A DNA stretch of 64,000 bases from Typhlomys cinereus (GCA_023101885.1 JALPQD010000142.1:2322454-2386453), one strand, 5' to 3'. Shown: positions 22,288 through 35,137, counted from the stretch's first letter. Numbers and translations are program-made. The notes: a model not told the origin generated them from the letters alone.

Positions 22288-25200
22288 GTAAGAACGCAGA
22301 TAGAGATGAGCTGTGTAGACAAGTGATGGACGGGATGGGCTGAATGAAGGGTGTAGAGGGAAGGATGTCTGGAAAGGTCGTGGATGGAAGAGGGGGAAGA
22401 GTGTGCACATAAAGAAAGTAGAGGAAATAGAATGAGAACAGATTGAGATGTGAGATCTGAAAACATGTAAGAAAGACATTATTGTTGAAAACAAACAGTA
22501 AAATCTCAGTACTTTTAAAATTGCAGGTGCTAGAGCCTCCATTCCCATACACTTTAGAAATCTCTAAGATTATTTCATAGATAACCATACCACAAACATC
22601 CTTAACTGCAACTATCTTATAGGATTTTTTAAAATATATACCTAAACCTTAAAAGTCTACTTCCTGATTTGGTAGGGTGACTGTCTTCTTTACAGAAGAA
22701 TCATCATATCTGCTTGTTAAGTTCTTACTCTTGCTGAAAACCTAGTGACTATATTTTCAACAGATAGGTTCTAAATTTCACTATGCTAAGGCAATGCTGT
22801 AAACTGCTTTGGATATCAAATCTGCTTTTCACATGTTCCAACAACAGGAAGTGTCTGTTATTCTAACTGGCAGATCAGTTGGTTGAACTTTGTCACTTTT
22901 TGGGTGTAGGTATTGAGAAGAATTCCTGGAGAAGAAATCTCGGCCTCCCAAATGGGGGTAGGGACATCATCCCAGGATGTCTGTTCAAACTTTCAGGCAT
23001 ATTTGCAGGCGAGAAAGTCTGGAGGGAATGGCAAGCTGAATAAATATTTAAATATTATCACAAAAAACATGGTCTCATTCTTTTGGGATGAGGGACTGGC
23101 TGAAGTTATCTAGTTAGGCAATTCAACTTGGATAATTAAGGTGGTGTCCACTTTCTCATATGTTTACATATTAAATTATTAGTGAGAAATGAGTCTGGAT
23201 CTGAAGTTTTTGATGTTTGTCATGATGTCCTCCTATTAATTTGACAGTGAAGTGCTAATATTAATTGAAGGTGAAATATTATTTAGTGGATAGCTGAAAG
23301 TCATTTTTCTAAATGGTAACTTCAATCTAGTTTATGTAGTATGCTCTCTGAGAACATATGCCCTAAAAGTGGATGGATTGTTTTATAACATATGCACCTT
23401 AGTTTATGGGTATGGCACCATTTTCCTAATATTTTAAACAAGTTTTCTTTTAATTACAAAGCTAAGATGTGACTTTTGTGGTAAGTTGCCCCTCTTTTAG
23501 GGGACCCTTTTTAATTACAATGTTAAAGAATCAATTAAAACAAAATTCAATGATGAGTCAAGACAATATATGAAATTATCACTGAATGCTTTCAGTATGG
23601 TATTAGTAGAAAGATCCTGAGGGCCTTCGCATTTTAGGCAAGTTTTCAATCTGTTGTCATCGAGACACACAAAGAAAGTTGTTCCTTTCAACAATCAGAA
23701 AAGTGTTGATCTTCATTTATTTGGTGACTTTTTTGGTTTTATATGCATAACATGTTCTCCATACATGTGGCATGGACATTTCAATCACACTAAAGTGGGC
23801 TGCCTCTCATGGATCACCAGATATCCCTGCCTATTTTCATTTTGTTCAAATTAAAAAGGCTTAAAAGATAAATATATAAACAAATACATTCCAGGAGTTG
23901 AAAAAAGGGGAAACTAGTATTCAGAAAAATGAAATTTGAAAACTATTTAGATGACCAGTACTTTTATGAAAGGTATTTAATGTTTTCTGAAAGTTTTCTA
24001 GTTACCAGTTCTTTGAAGAAAATTTGTATTTTTTCCATATCTAAGAAGGAGTGGTTAGTTGTATTCAGTCATAGTGAGAGGATGAATTGCAATTTCTGCA
24101 CCTCATTTATCCATGTAGTATTATCCAAAGTATGTTAATTTGTCTGTGATAAACTGCATGTGTTTTCCTCATTGGTTTAGCCACTTCTAACTTCCTTCTC
24201 CTTATAATGGCAATCATAGATTGATTGAAGGAACAGAAAAATATTGCAATATTAATAACTTTGCCATGATTCAACGATTGGTTTACAGTTTTTGAAGATG
24301 ATTCACCTGCCTATGGAACACACTGAAAGTAAGAAGTGCATGTGCCAGGCTGAATTTCATAGCAGCTGGATCCTAACGTGCAGCTCTTAGAAGCAAATAT
24401 TTTACTTATAGGACTATGGTAATGATAACACTAGGCCTATGTAAGCTAATCTGTAAGTTAGAGAATAATGTCTTCAGCACAACAAGGCATCATGAGTGTA
24501 GGCTTCTGGTTCTCCACATAGTAGATTTCTGCTGGGCTCTGATAATTCTCCATGTAGCTGTGAATGTGTACAGGCTGGTTCCAGAAACTTTCCACAGTAT
24601 GAATGTGCATATGCTGCCCTGAACAGCTTGCAGGAAGTCTAAAGCTGTCTGCATGAGAAAGTGTTTGCAAACTGATATATGTTTAGAGTTGCTTGAAGAC
24701 CTTAGTAAAGGCAGACTCTCAAACGTCACACCCTAGAGACTGCATCTCTAATAAGTCTTGGGAAAAAATAACAATATTCTTTTATTACCCACATACACTC
24801 TATACAGCTCTATAGGTGCTTATGAACATGGATGCATGCTGAACCTTTTCAGACTATCTCCATTGGTCAGCACCATGCCTACCTCAATCTTCTGTCTAAA
24901 AACTACCATCCCTCTCACCACTTGATCTTAATTAGTGAGCTCTGTTACTTAAGTCAACTGCCACTATTCCATGCAAGATAAAAATCTAAAAAAATGAGAT
25001 GGATAGTGTAACTGGAAATTTTTAAAGAGATGTAGATATTTTGAGATGTTGTGATAACTTAGTAATAAAAAAAGTTCTGGTTTTCTATACATTAAATTTA
25101 GAATATAGAATTTTCTCTACATTAAACTTAATATAGGCAAAATTTGAAAGAGCAATTGATGAAATGTGTTCATTGATGCCTAATAAATAGTGCTTCGACT

Positions 25201-28200
25201 TCTCTCTATATATTGGTCAATTTTTCTTCTGCACTCAGTTTTTAATAGGAGTATCTATCTGAGATTATTTGTTAAAGAGAATGTAACTTTACACACATGT
25301 GTGCATTATTCAGTGAGACAGTGTTTATACTTAAGGACATTTTTTCACATTTTATGTAAATATTTGAAGACAGCAAGACATAACATGCCAATCTTGATAT
25401 ACACTAGAGAGCTTTATTTTTTATGTTCTTCCAAAGATATACATACACCATTTTTTTTACTTTTTTCTTTCTTTTTTTTTTTTTTAGGATAAGTACTTTG
25501 TTAAATATGTCAGCAAACAATTGGGACACACAGATAAATGACATGGAAGCCCTATTACAGAAACTGTTTTCTATGTGCACAAGATTTCCATCACCTTTAA
25601 GTCTTGAGTATTTTTCAATGGGGTTTTTACTGCACTATTGTACTGCTGACTTGAGCAAAACTTACTCTGTATGTAATTGTTAAATTGATCACATGTTGAA
25701 TTGTTCATGAAACATGTGTGAAGTCTGAAGAAAACTTTTCAGTCTCCTTCTACCACCTGGGCTCAAAGGATTGACCTTTTTTGTCCCTTTTGCACACAGG
25801 CTCCTTTATCCAGCATAGTCATCTCGGTAGCTCAATTCCAGAGGGGAGGTACAGTCAGTTGCAGCAGAAAAGGTATGTCAATAGGCAGACACTGGAGTCT
25901 GGTCCAGTTTACAGTGGCCATAATGGAAGCAGAGAGAACAAGGTCAAACAAACTCTGGAAGCATACAGCATTAACATTCATCACACCTAAGACTCTTGCA
26001 TGCACAGTGCCCTAGATTTAATCATCAGTTTTGCGGAGAGTAATAACAATAACAAATAATTTTATAATTGTAAGATGCTCTTCACTATTAAGTCTGTTAT
26101 TTGCAAGTACAATTTCTGGTTTTCCAGATCTGTAATATTGCCCTCCATTCAATTATGTATTCTTTAGAAGACTCTCTAGGGCATAATCTTCCTTTTTTGT
26201 GAACATTTATATTTTAATTTTTATAACAAAGCATCATATCTTTATGTTTAACTTTCTATTCCAGAACTCCTGCCCAGCTTCCTGAGCAAAGATACCACTG
26301 TTAGCTATATTTCTAGATCTCTACTTAAGATTTCTTGTTGAACACTACACTCAGATATTTTACTGTCAAGTAACCAGTGAGTGGTCTTCCTTCCTTGCAG
26401 AAAGCAGCATGGAGTTAACTCTTCAGAGGGTTTCCTTAATCCTTTTTCTACTCCCCTCCTAGATTTCTTGTTTTTCCTAAATGAAGGACTTTGAACCCAT
26501 TGTTAGCTATCTTATCAGAATGAAAGGCTTATTATTTTTATTATTACTTAATGTTTTCCCCAATCTGTTATGGTTACAGTGACTATAATGGTTGGAGAGC
26601 GCACCTTTCTAAAATTTATACTTGAAATCCTTCCCCCATCAAGGTGATGATATTAGGGAATATTGGGATTTTTGGGGGGAGGAGATTATTTTATAAGATT
26701 AAGTCACAAGTTCCACATAAGTGAGATTAGTTCCTGTCTAACAACAACCTCAGAAGAAACAGGGAGAAGATACTTCTATGTGTCATAGGAGGCAATTTGT
26801 CAATGTTTTGTTCTTGGGCTTCCTGATCTCCAGAGCTTGAAAAATAGATTTCCAGAGATCTAGCTTATTTTAATATGATAGCTGTAACCTAAGATACTCT
26901 CTCTATAGTAATACATACTCAGATAATAATATGTACTCAGATATGATATGGAGAGAGGCAGCTTATTTTCAGTATTTCAATATATAGAGGGTTTCAGAAT
27001 GCCCTTTGCAGTTCTCAAATCTGAAAAGAAGTCTCTTTAATGGTGATTGATCACTTATCTGTCCTATCTTCACCCTCCTCCACATAAGAATAATTTACAA
27101 TCAGCTTTTTAGTACATTGCTAATGTCGACTATCTCATAAATGATTTTTAATATTGTATAATTCAAGAGGAGGATTTGTAGGTTTCTCATTTTATAAGTA
27201 AAAAAAAAGACCTTGTGCTAGGGAAATAGTTGAGCAGTTAAAGTGCTTGCTATGTAAGTAAAAGGACCTGAGTCCATGTCCTCAGATATCACATAATAAC
27301 CACATGGTTTTGATAACCCATCTAATTCTAGCCCCTGAAGGTGGAGCCTGGGAATCCCCAGAGCAAACCACCTAGCCAGACTAGCACTCTCAGTAAGTTC
27401 TGGGTTTAGAGACCCAGCCTCAAAATAGCAAGGGATCAAGTATAATTTCCAATATTATCCTCTGGACCTCCACAACCATGCACACACATGCACACGCACA
27501 CATACACATACAGACCCACAGGCAAAACACACATATACATATGTTCATCTCTTGCATGTACATAAAAATTTTAAAGACCTTAAATGACTTTCTAAATAAT
27601 ATCAGAGATGATAACTCAAACCTTTCTGATTAAAATATCTTTTTTTATTTTAACCTGTGATCTATCTTCTAGGTATATTATAATCTTAAATGTCTTTGAG
27701 GACAATGAAAAATAATTTGAAGCTTATGTACAATTTTGTTTTGTTGGAGTCATCATCACATTAATGTGTACAGCAGAGTTGTCATAGAAAATTAAGGATT
27801 CCATTGCTCTATCCTAGAACATGAGCCCTTTTCAGTCATCTATTGCTAATTAACTCTGGTTAGCATGCAGTAATGGTGGAAGGAGAAGTTTCCATATGCT
27901 CTTCATATAATCAAATTTTATCCATAGATATAATAATATTTCATTTTCAGTTTTCATGATTGGATTTTGGAAAAAAGAACAATCTGGACACATAGTTAAG
28001 ATTTATTAATCACTTTTGAGAGGGAGTAGACAGTCTCAGGTTCAGAAGTTATAAAAGTATACCAAGATTGAATTAAATTGAATTATTTTGTGTATATTTA
28101 ATATTTCACAGTTATTGTCTATTTGTAATAGTTAAAATTGAAATGAAATCTTTTAAGTAAAGAAAATCAGATATATAAGTAACAAAATTCAATAATGGTG

Positions 28201-29483
28201 ATGCCTGTAGTGTTCATTGTCTTTGGAAAAAACATTTTGAGTAAGATAAACAAATCTGATAAGTGAGGAAATGTTAACTAAAACCATTTCCCTGTCTCTC
28301 TCAAGGTTCTGTGCTAATAAATTTTGGAATGACTTCCAAATGCTTTGGTAACAGGGATCTTATCTTCCTGCACTATGAAACAGCCAGGGGATAAATAACT
28401 GTTTGCACCTCTCTTACTTAGGGTGTTCCTTTCTTTTCAAGAAAGTAACTTGAGATGTATTATCTTTGTAGGTACAGAGCCATCGTGAACCCCATGGACA
28501 TGCAGACATCAGGAGTGGTGCTCTGGACCTGCCTGAAGGCGGTGGGGATCTGGGTGGTCTCCGTGTTGCTGGCAGTCCCTGAAGCTGTGTTTTCAGAGGT
28601 GGCACGCATTGGTAGCTTGGACAACAGCAGTTTCACAGCATGCATACCCTACCCTCAAACAGATGAGTTACATCCGAAGATTCATTCCGTGCTCATTTTT
28701 CTGGTCTATTTCCTCATACCTCTGGCAATTATTAGCATTTATTATTATCACATTGCAAAGACATTGATTAAAAGTGCACACAACCTTCCTGGAGAATACA
28801 ATGAGCACACCAAAAAGCAGGTAAGCTCAGTAAGTGTGTGTGCTGGGAGAATGCTTGCCACAACCAGCCTGATATTCTGTGTTTTATTTTATGGATACCC
28901 ATTTCATGAATGAAGAGGATGGTCTTGGAGTTTTTTACCAGACTAATCTGGCAATGCAAAAAATAAAAATAAACACATGTAAATTCAGCTCGTGTTTCTT
29001 TCCCCCAATCATCTTTTAAGAATCACAAGGAATGTGGAACAAGGGTGCCTGGTGAAGGAGTGTAGAGAACTGTCTGGGTCTGCAGATGGAAATTAAGTGG
29101 TATATCAGAATAGGATTCACGGTACAACAGCCCAAAGCAATGACAATGCTGTTGAAGTGTGCTGCTGTCAACAATATTGTTGTATACTAATTTAAAGATT
29201 ATGACATGTAGATTATGTAAAATTTTCATTCTTGAAGAATGTGAGGTTGGGGCTGGAGAGATGACTCAGAGGTTAATACTTCATGTCAAAAGCAGAAGGA
29301 CCTGAGTTTGCATCCTGGAGCCCACGTATAAATGCCAGGTGGAAATGGTGGCCACTTGCACTTCTAGCGCTGGAAGGAGGAGCCTGGGGAATTCCCAGAG
29401 CAAAGCAAAATGGAAGCAGAAACAATCTAGGAAAATTCCCGAAGTCACCCCTTTGCCTTCACAGACATACTCATTGCTCTGTG

Positions 29484-29540
<57 letters not shown>

Positions 29541-30594
29541 GAGCAAAAGAAAAGAGTGAGAGAGAAAGAGAGCAAAAGAAAAGAGAGAGCGAGAGAGAGA
29601 GAGCAAAAGAAAAAAGAGAGAGAGAAAAAAACATGAGTTAGTAAAATCAGATAGTTATATAACAGTAATATTAGGCAAAACTAATTGTGTTGATTCAAAG
29701 AGACAGAGAACCTGGCAAAGCTTTCCTATGTTGGGTTCCATCTGCTGGTGAAGGATTGTCAGCCTAGAGGATTGCTAGCTGCGTTTTAGGTTTAGAAAGC
29801 CTTCCAACTCTTCAAGTAAGATATCATTAGATAAATGAATAGATTTATTATCTCAACATCTGGAATCATTGAAGCAAAGTTTCCAGGCTGTAGGTTCTCA
29901 GTGCTTTTGACTTTCTATAACTGGGTATTTTAATGCAACCTCTTAGTCCAGCTTCTATCCCAGTATGGATACTTTTTAACTTGGGCTTTGGTTTCTTACG
30001 TTTCAGTTCATCTCACATCCACAGCCCCTTCCTTACTTTGTTTGAAGTGGTTTGAGTTCTTTTATAAATGAATTCTTCTGTAAGGATTTGTAAACTTTGG
30101 ATTAGATTGCTCCAAAATTTTGTAAATGTGCTCCAAATGTAAGGGGGACACAGTCCAGTGACTGCACTTCCACATTTGTCCTCCTTCATCTAGTTGGTTG
30201 TCTGACTTTTGCCACCACTACCACATTCTTCCCAGTGCCAGCTCTGCTCCCCCTGTATTCTCTCTTGTGCTTCTTGGGGTAATGCAGCCTACCTGATGAC
30301 TCATAATTCTATCTCAAAAAATATTCTGAGGACTACTTACTATCAGTGTCTTCTGAGAAACTATGCCTTCACATTCATACTGTCATTTTTAAAATCTCAA
30401 ATAAGTTGAGAAATATGAACTAAACTTGTCATTAGATTTTAGAGAGTTATTCTTAAATTTAAATATTAATACCTGACATATAAATTAAAACAATGAACTT
30501 GATATTTATTATATTGTATAAACATAACAAGATCGTATTTTTACTTGTAAAGATATTTGTATCAGAATTTTTTATTATGTGAATTATGAGTTTT

Positions 30595-30642
<48 letters not shown>

Positions 30643-31443
30643 CTAAGATTGAAAAGTAGTGAAATCTTGTTTCAATCTGTCTTTTAACACACTGGATACT
30701 TGATAATACTTGACTATATCCTATGGTTCACTGACTTAGTATGTTGAATACAGACAAGATAAAATATCTCAAACCATTCATTAAGATTACAGATTTAGCA
30801 TGAAAATAATATCAATTCACTTGTAGTTTATCATTATAAATGCACAAGTATTAAATGATTTTAAATGAAAATAGACTTGATCAAGCCATTAAAACAATCA
30901 CTTCAATGAGGAAAATAAACAATTTATGTGTTTTGGATACATCATCATACAGTGATTAAGAACTGTTGCTTTTGTGAGTTTTGGTGTTGCATGAGTCTAT
31001 TTTGTTTTAACCAAGGGGAGTATTTTTTTTTTCATTGACAGATGGAGACACGGAAACGCCTGGCTAAAATTGTGCTGGTCTTTGTGGGCTGTTTTTTCTT
31101 CTGCTGGTTTCCAAACCACATCCTCTACATGTACAGGTCCTTCAACTATAAGCAGATCGACCCATCCCTGGGCCACATGATTGTCACCCTGGTTGCCCGA
31201 GTTCTGAGTTTCTGCAATTCTTGTGTCAATCCCTTTGCTCTGTATCTACTCAGCGAGAGCTTCAGGAAAAACTTCAACAGCCAGCTGTGCTGTGGGAGAA
31301 AGACCTATCGGGAGAGGTCAACCAGCTACCTGTTCAGCTCCTCGGCAGTTAGGATGACTTCTCTGAAAAGCACTGCTAAGAACATGGTGACCAATTCCGT
31401 TCTGCTGAATGGACACAGCATGAAACAGGAAATAGCGCTGTGA
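21866..31443 (+). CDS. NMBR: Neuromedin-B receptor (spliced, 3 coding exons)
   Basis: The joined exons 21866-22287, 28472-28820 and 31042-31443 total 1173 nt, giving 390 residues plus a stop, the length I know for mammalian NMBR. The product is a class A GPCR of the plasma membrane. By family knowledge it binds neuromedin B and signals through Gq to phospholipase C. Visible marks are N-glycosylation sequons at N8, N16 and N192, GN61 in TM1, D89 in TM2, the C116-C198 disulfide pair, DRY at 140-142, W168 in TM4, P224 in TM5, CWFP at 278-281 in TM6, NPFALY at 320-325 in TM7, and a C340-C341 palmitoylation site. The C-terminus [11 protein letters not shown] fits the NMBR tail. It is chosen over GRPR and BRS3 because the transmembrane and loop sequence follows NMBR almost residue for residue. 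No disabling change is seen. Confidence 0.97.
22288..28471 (+). other. NMBR: NMBR intron 1 (6184 bp)
   Basis: It begins GTAAGAAC and ends TTTGTAG before GTACAGAGCC. Its content is mostly unique AT-rich sequence. Recognisable inserts are a T-rich run near 25450-25486 and a B4-like SINE at 27212-27560. I saw no further exon in it: the open frames at 22913-23113 and 25190-25683 lack splice context or family similarity. Confidence 0.9.
27212..27570 (+). mobile_element. B4-like SINE in NMBR intron 1
   Basis: TGTGCTAGGGAAATAGTTGAG and AAAGGACCTGAGTCCATGTC form the tRNA-like head. AGACCCAGCCTCAAAATAGC is B1-like, and CTCTGGACCTCCACAACCATG leads into a CA-rich tail. Confidence 0.65.
28472..28820 (+). 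CDS. NMBR: NMBR coding exon 2 (TM4, ECL2, TM5, ICL3)
   Basis: The exon opens after TTTGTAG and completes R141, then reads [10 protein letters not shown]. It encodes residues 142-257: the second intracellular loop, TM4 with W168, the second extracellular loop with N192 and C198, TM5 with P224, and the basic third intracellular loop ending in NEHTKKQ. It ends AAGCAG|GTAAGC in phase 0. The reading frame stays open past the donor to 28913, but that part is intronic and unlike any receptor. Confidence 0.96.
29247..29634 (+). mobile_element. Older tRNA-headed SINE in NMBR intron 2
   Basis: The head GGGGCTGGAGAGATGACTCAG is well kept. The body is AGGAGGAGCCTGGGGAATTC. It ends in a CA tract (29485-29534) and then a GA/AAAG purine-rich run. 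Confidence 0.88.
29485..29534. repeat. (CA)n microsatellite
   Basis: About 25 uninterrupted CA units in the tail of an intronic SINE. Confidence 0.95.
30596..30640. repeat. (GT)n microsatellite in NMBR intron 2
   Basis: About 20 GT units with one interruption (GTATGTG) near the right end. No SINE body adjoins it. Confidence 0.95.
31042..31443 (+). CDS. NMBR: NMBR coding exon 3 (TM6, TM7, C-tail)
   Basis: It encodes residues 258-390 and the TGA stop at 31441. The first codon happens to be ATG (M258), but this is an internal methionine following Q257, not a start. It contains TM6 with CWFP, the third extracellular loop, TM7 with NPFALY, helix 8, the CC palmitoylation pair at 340-341 and a serine/threonine-rich tail. 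Residue 315 is cysteine in FCNSC, where I recall glycine in other NMBR orthologues. Confidence 0.96.
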   Translation: METRKRLAKIVLVFVGCFFFCWFPNHILYMYRSFNYKQIDPSLGHMIVTLVARVLSFCNSCVNPFALYLLSESFRKNFNSQLCCGRKTYRERSTSYLFSSSAVRMTSLKSTAKNMVTNSVLLNGHSMKQEIAL

Positions 31444-31582
31444 TTGGGGGCCATTCAATGCAGTCTTTGAAAAGACCTTACCAAGGTTTCTGTGCTTATT
31501 GAGCAGAACAGAACTAAATAATTTTCACATTGTTACAGTCGCTTAGCTAATTCGCTAGAGGATTTCATGACTGACTCTGAAA

Positions 31583-31588
31583 AATAAA
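31583..31588 (+). promoter_or_regulatory. Candidate poly(A) signal AATAAA
   Basis: This is the first AATAAA after the NMBR stop, 140 bp downstream. No clear GU-rich downstream element is evident, so use of this site is uncertain. Confidence 0.35.
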
Positions 31589-32283
31589 CATCTTTCTCTG
31601 AATAGAATTTTAAATTATATTTTACACTATCTTGCACACAATCTCATGTTAAAAGTGATTTACAAAAAGTTAAGTGTGTATGGATCAATATTCCCACAGC
31701 ATTTAGGGTGTTGTTAGAAACAGTGCTACCATATTCACTTTAAATCTCTTTATTTTGAAACATAAATTCCCATATTGACTTAATAATTCAGTGAGGAGCA
31801 ATATTCAAGCTCTTATTATTTGAAATGTGAATTCTTTCTTCCTACGGAATGAATTTTACTCACTACTGGTACATACAGGTATTCCTTCATTGAAGTAAAA
31901 TTCAAAAGTGTAATTTAATGACAATTTGATAATTTTTACTGTGATTCTTTGTGTAATTCATTTTAATTTCTAAAAATAGCTTGTTTATAATTTCTCATAT
32001 TATTGTAAAGTGTTATGACATTTCTATTATGAACTGCAAACATGTATGGGATATTTGTGATTAGCCTAATAGATGTAAAACAATATCATATCTACCAGAT
32101 TCCCAAACAATTTCTCAGAAATTTGCATGGCTATTTTGTATGCATCTTTTGATCCCTGACAACTTGTAGATGACAAGATTTGTATATTTCTGGAAACTTC
32201 TCTTTCTCTCTTGCATCATCCAACTCACGAGTGTGTGGGGATCTCAGGCAGTTTTTCTCTGCATGATGTCACAGCTCTTTCTA

Positions 32284-32289
32284 AATAAA
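32284..32289 (+). promoter_or_regulatory. Candidate poly(A) signal AATAAA
   Basis: This is a second AATAAA, 841 bp after the NMBR stop, followed within 30 bases by T-rich sequence (CATCTTTTTTCTG). It is a plausible distal signal and is unproven. Confidence 0.35.
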
Positions 32290-32939
32290 TATTGTCATCT
32301 TTTTTCTGTAAACTACAAACATTTTCTATATTAAATCCTGAAAGCTCCCCTTCTCATACTCTCCTCCTTCAAAGTGCATTGAGATGACCCTATTAGTAAT
32401 GCCCATTCAGCTCTTATTCAAATAACTCTGACCTATGAGGAAATTACTTGTACATAGCAATTAAAAGTATTGTAAGCTAACTGTCTGTGGCATTATATAA
32501 TAAGAATGTTAATGGACACTACTCAAGTGCTTTCTGTGGTCCAGGATTATTACTAAAGGTTTACCTGCAATGTTTAACTTATTTCTCAGTATAATCATTG
32601 AGATGAATAAAGGAAGGCTCTAATTTTAGCAAAGCTTGAAGAAGCCCAGATTTCGGGGCATCATCATTCAAAAGAGTACACAAAGTACAACTTGAATGAA
32701 AACTCTGTTAAGAGCTATACAAATCCATTGTTAGAGCCCAGATTTTTAGCTTCATTAACTTTGTGGTAATTTCACCTGTGAAGTAGGTTTTATTATCATG
32801 GTTCTTTTTATAGATTAGGACTTGGAGGCTTGGAAATATTAAATTATTCAGCCACATGGAACATCGTGGGATATAAAATCAGATGTCTTATCATGGAGTG
32901 TAGTCAGTCACTCCATTACCACTCAAGTTTGACTTTCTT

Positions 32940-33225
32940 TTTTAAACTTTATTTTATTGATCCGTATATTTATTTTGTGTGCATGAATGCATATGAGAGT
33001 GTGTGTGTGTGTGTGTGTGTGTGTATCAGAGGGCACTGTGTGTCCCTGTGGAGGCCCAAGAATGACTTAGGAAATCATCCTGGATGCCTTCTACCTCCTT
33101 TTTGTTTCACTCTGGGATTTCCCAGGTTCTGCCCACCAGGACTGAAGTGCAGGCCTCTGCTGTTTCCATTTTGTGTGAATATCTGGGATCTGAGTCTTAA
33201 TCTCTGAACCATCTCTCTACCTGTT
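32940..33225 (-). mobile_element. Older tRNA-headed SINE, antisense
   Basis: A GT tract at about 32998-33023 precedes CAGAGGGCACTGTGTGTCCC, the body AATCATCCTGGATGCC...TCTGCCCACCAGGACTG and the reversed head CTGAACCATCTCTCTACC. A small deletion removes part of the head. Confidence 0.85.
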
Positions 33226-33229
33226 CTTA

Positions 33230-33925
33230 AATCTTAGGCAAGCTGTATACCTACAACTACTCATATAACTATGAAAAAGCATAGCAATATGCATATACTT
33301 TTATATTGATTTGAAATATAAGTTTTTAAGTCCCATCCATTGAAATCTACAGAGTATGCCCTAAGATTTGAAAATTCTTGCCCAATGCAGAGTATTTTCC
33401 TTGGGGGCAGACACACATAAAAGACTGTGAGATTCATGTCACCCATGCTTTATATGATGATTTTTATTTCATATATGCATGTATATAAAATATTACTACC
33501 TAGATGCTTACATATCTTCCAATATATATGCTTATATATGAAATTAAAAGAACATGTACATATATTATCTATGTTATTAATAATTTAAAGTTTAAGAGAA
33601 CAATGTTATATAACAACCAGATTTTTTTATGCAAGAATGAAAGTATTTTTGTGAGACATTTCAGAAAAAAATTACCTAAACATACATTACCAAGATATTT
33701 TCCTATAGTCACAACAATTGAGTAATAATGACACCCAAATTTATATTTCTTTTTTATCAAAATGTTTATCAATAGACACATTTGAACACAATTTGTCTGC
33801 ATCTGAATCTTTCCTTCTTGATGTTTTATGTTCATATTGAAAATCAGAATTTCTTTCAATGTTTGTAGAGATTTAGTTAATATCTAACTGTATATTTATA
33901 AATCAGCATATTGAAGATTAGTTAT
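33230..33925. other. AT-rich non-coding sequence
   Basis: No gene or mobile element recognised. Open frames on both strands are AT-driven. Confidence 0.5.
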
Positions 33926-33929
33926 TCAG

Positions 33930-34197
33930 AACAAAAGAGATGGCTCAGGGTTAAACCTTTGCCTTGCCAGTAGAAGGTCTTGAATTTGGCCTGGATCTCA
34001 CTTAAAAATGCTGAAATGATAGTGGCCTGTACTTCTGGCTCTGTAAGGAGGAGCCTGGGAAACTCCAGAGCAAAGCAAAGAGAAGGTAGCACAAGTAATT
34101 CTTGAAGTCACCCTTGGACCTTTCTAGGCAAACTCATGGTCCTCTGATACACATAGACTCACACACAGAGAAACATGTAGACACACACACACACAAA
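33930..34197 (+). mobile_element. Older tRNA-headed SINE
   Basis: The head is AAAAGAGATGGCTCAGGGTTAA. The body is AGGAGGAGCCTGGGAAACTC...TTGAAGTCACCCTTGGACC. It ends in ACACATAGACTCACACACAG. Confidence 0.85.
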
Positions 34198-34199
34198 AG

Positions 34200-34951
34200 G
34201 GAGAAGATTACCTATTTTAAAATTTGTTCATTGCACTTTAGTGTTGTATTATGTTCCTAATTCTTTCACTAAACTTTAAGATTTCTTTCACATCTCCTAG
34301 GAAAATGTGATTCTTATATTGAGTCTCTCTCAGGAGCGTGAAACAGCCTTTCTAGAGGATTTTTATGCCACATATCTTAAGAATCATGCAGGACAAATGC
34401 AGCATAAGTTTTACAATCTTGCATTATTTATGAATTGAGTAGTTCATCGTATTCTCTCAAAAGCAGCAAAAATTAACCGAAGACAGTTTTTATTACCAAA
34501 TATGGTGATAAAATGAATTAGTTCCAGAGTTTTGTATGAAATGCATATAACTGTAGTAAGTCAACAAGTGACATGCATGAATTATATAATAAAAATGGGC
34601 CAAACTCCATAAAATTAAATATATATACTTGAAAGAAAAACATAAAATACTATTATTGATTTATATAGTTCTATTTCATGATATCATATCAGAATTCAAG
34701 GAAATATTTTTAAAAGTATATCAACTATACTAACATATTTCATAGTTAAATAAAATTTTACCAAATACAAATTTTAAAAAGAAAAACAAGTACTTTCCAT
34801 GGGCATATAGGTTGTGTAATATTAGGAAAATATCCTCAAAAATCCAAGAGTTGTCTGAAGGAAATTTTTAAAAAGTTCTTTAAATATTTGAAACCAGATC
34901 TTTACTCCACAGTAAATAAATATAGAAATAAATACTTAAATGAATACATAA
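34200..34951. other. AT-rich non-coding sequence
   Basis: No feature seen apart from an A-rich stretch (34905-34951) leading into the inverted repeat arm. Confidence 0.5.
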
Positions 34952-35137
34952 ATAAAAATGTAACCTACTTTTGCTCTAATACCACTTCAAATACAAATTT
35001 TCTCACTACAGTTTCACACTGGGATTATGGAAAGAAAGTTTCCTATTTGAAATGTAATAACATGCAACATATGGAAAAAATAGAATAGTTGGACTAACTT
35101 GCCAAATTACTTGGAAGAATGTAAAATGTTATAATCA
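34952..35137 (+). repeat. Left arm of a 180-bp inverted repeat
   Basis: This segment is the reverse complement of 36432-36610 with only a few substitutions and small indels (roughly 94 percent by eye). Example: TTCACACTGGGATTATGG here against CCATAATTCCAGTGTGAA there. It resembles no repeat family I know. Confidence 0.9.

Larger units (their letters stand above)
28821..31041 (+). other. NMBR: NMBR intron 2 (2221 bp)
   Basis: It begins GTAAGCTC and ends in a T-run followed by TTCATTGACAG. It contains a sense SINE at 29247-29634 with a long CA tract and a purine-rich tail, and a separate GT microsatellite at 30596-30640. The rest is unique AT-rich sequence. Confidence 0.9.
31444..32611 (+). 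other. NMBR: Probable NMBR 3'UTR and flank
   Basis: This AT-rich non-coding stretch follows the stop codon. AATAAA hexamers occur at 31583-31588, 32284-32289 and 32606-32611. I cannot tell which is used. No mobile element is recognised before about 32940. Confidence 0.5.

Noticed and set aside
21842..22588. 248-codon open frame on the minus strand opposite NMBR exon 1
   Set aside because: It is the antisense shadow of a GC-rich coding exon and runs on into intron 1. It has no start context, splice sites or recognisable domains.
25995..26060. ID-like SINE fragment in NMBR intron 1
   Set aside because: CATGCACAGTGCCCTAGATTTA with TTTGCGG hints at an ID 3' part, but the head is absent and the match is too short to support.
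28821..28913. Continuation of the NMBR exon 2 frame past the donor site
   Set aside because: The GTAAGC donor at 28821 matches the known exon boundary, and residues after TKKQ no longer resemble the receptor, while exon 3 continues it perfectly.
29281..29641. Several open frames of TH/CV and ER/KE repeats on both strands
   Set aside because: They are translations of CA and GA microsatellites in an intronic SINE.
31042..31044. ATG at the start of NMBR exon 3 as an independent gene start
   Set aside because: It is an internal Met codon directly after a TTGACAG acceptor. The upstream exons supply the first five transmembrane segments.
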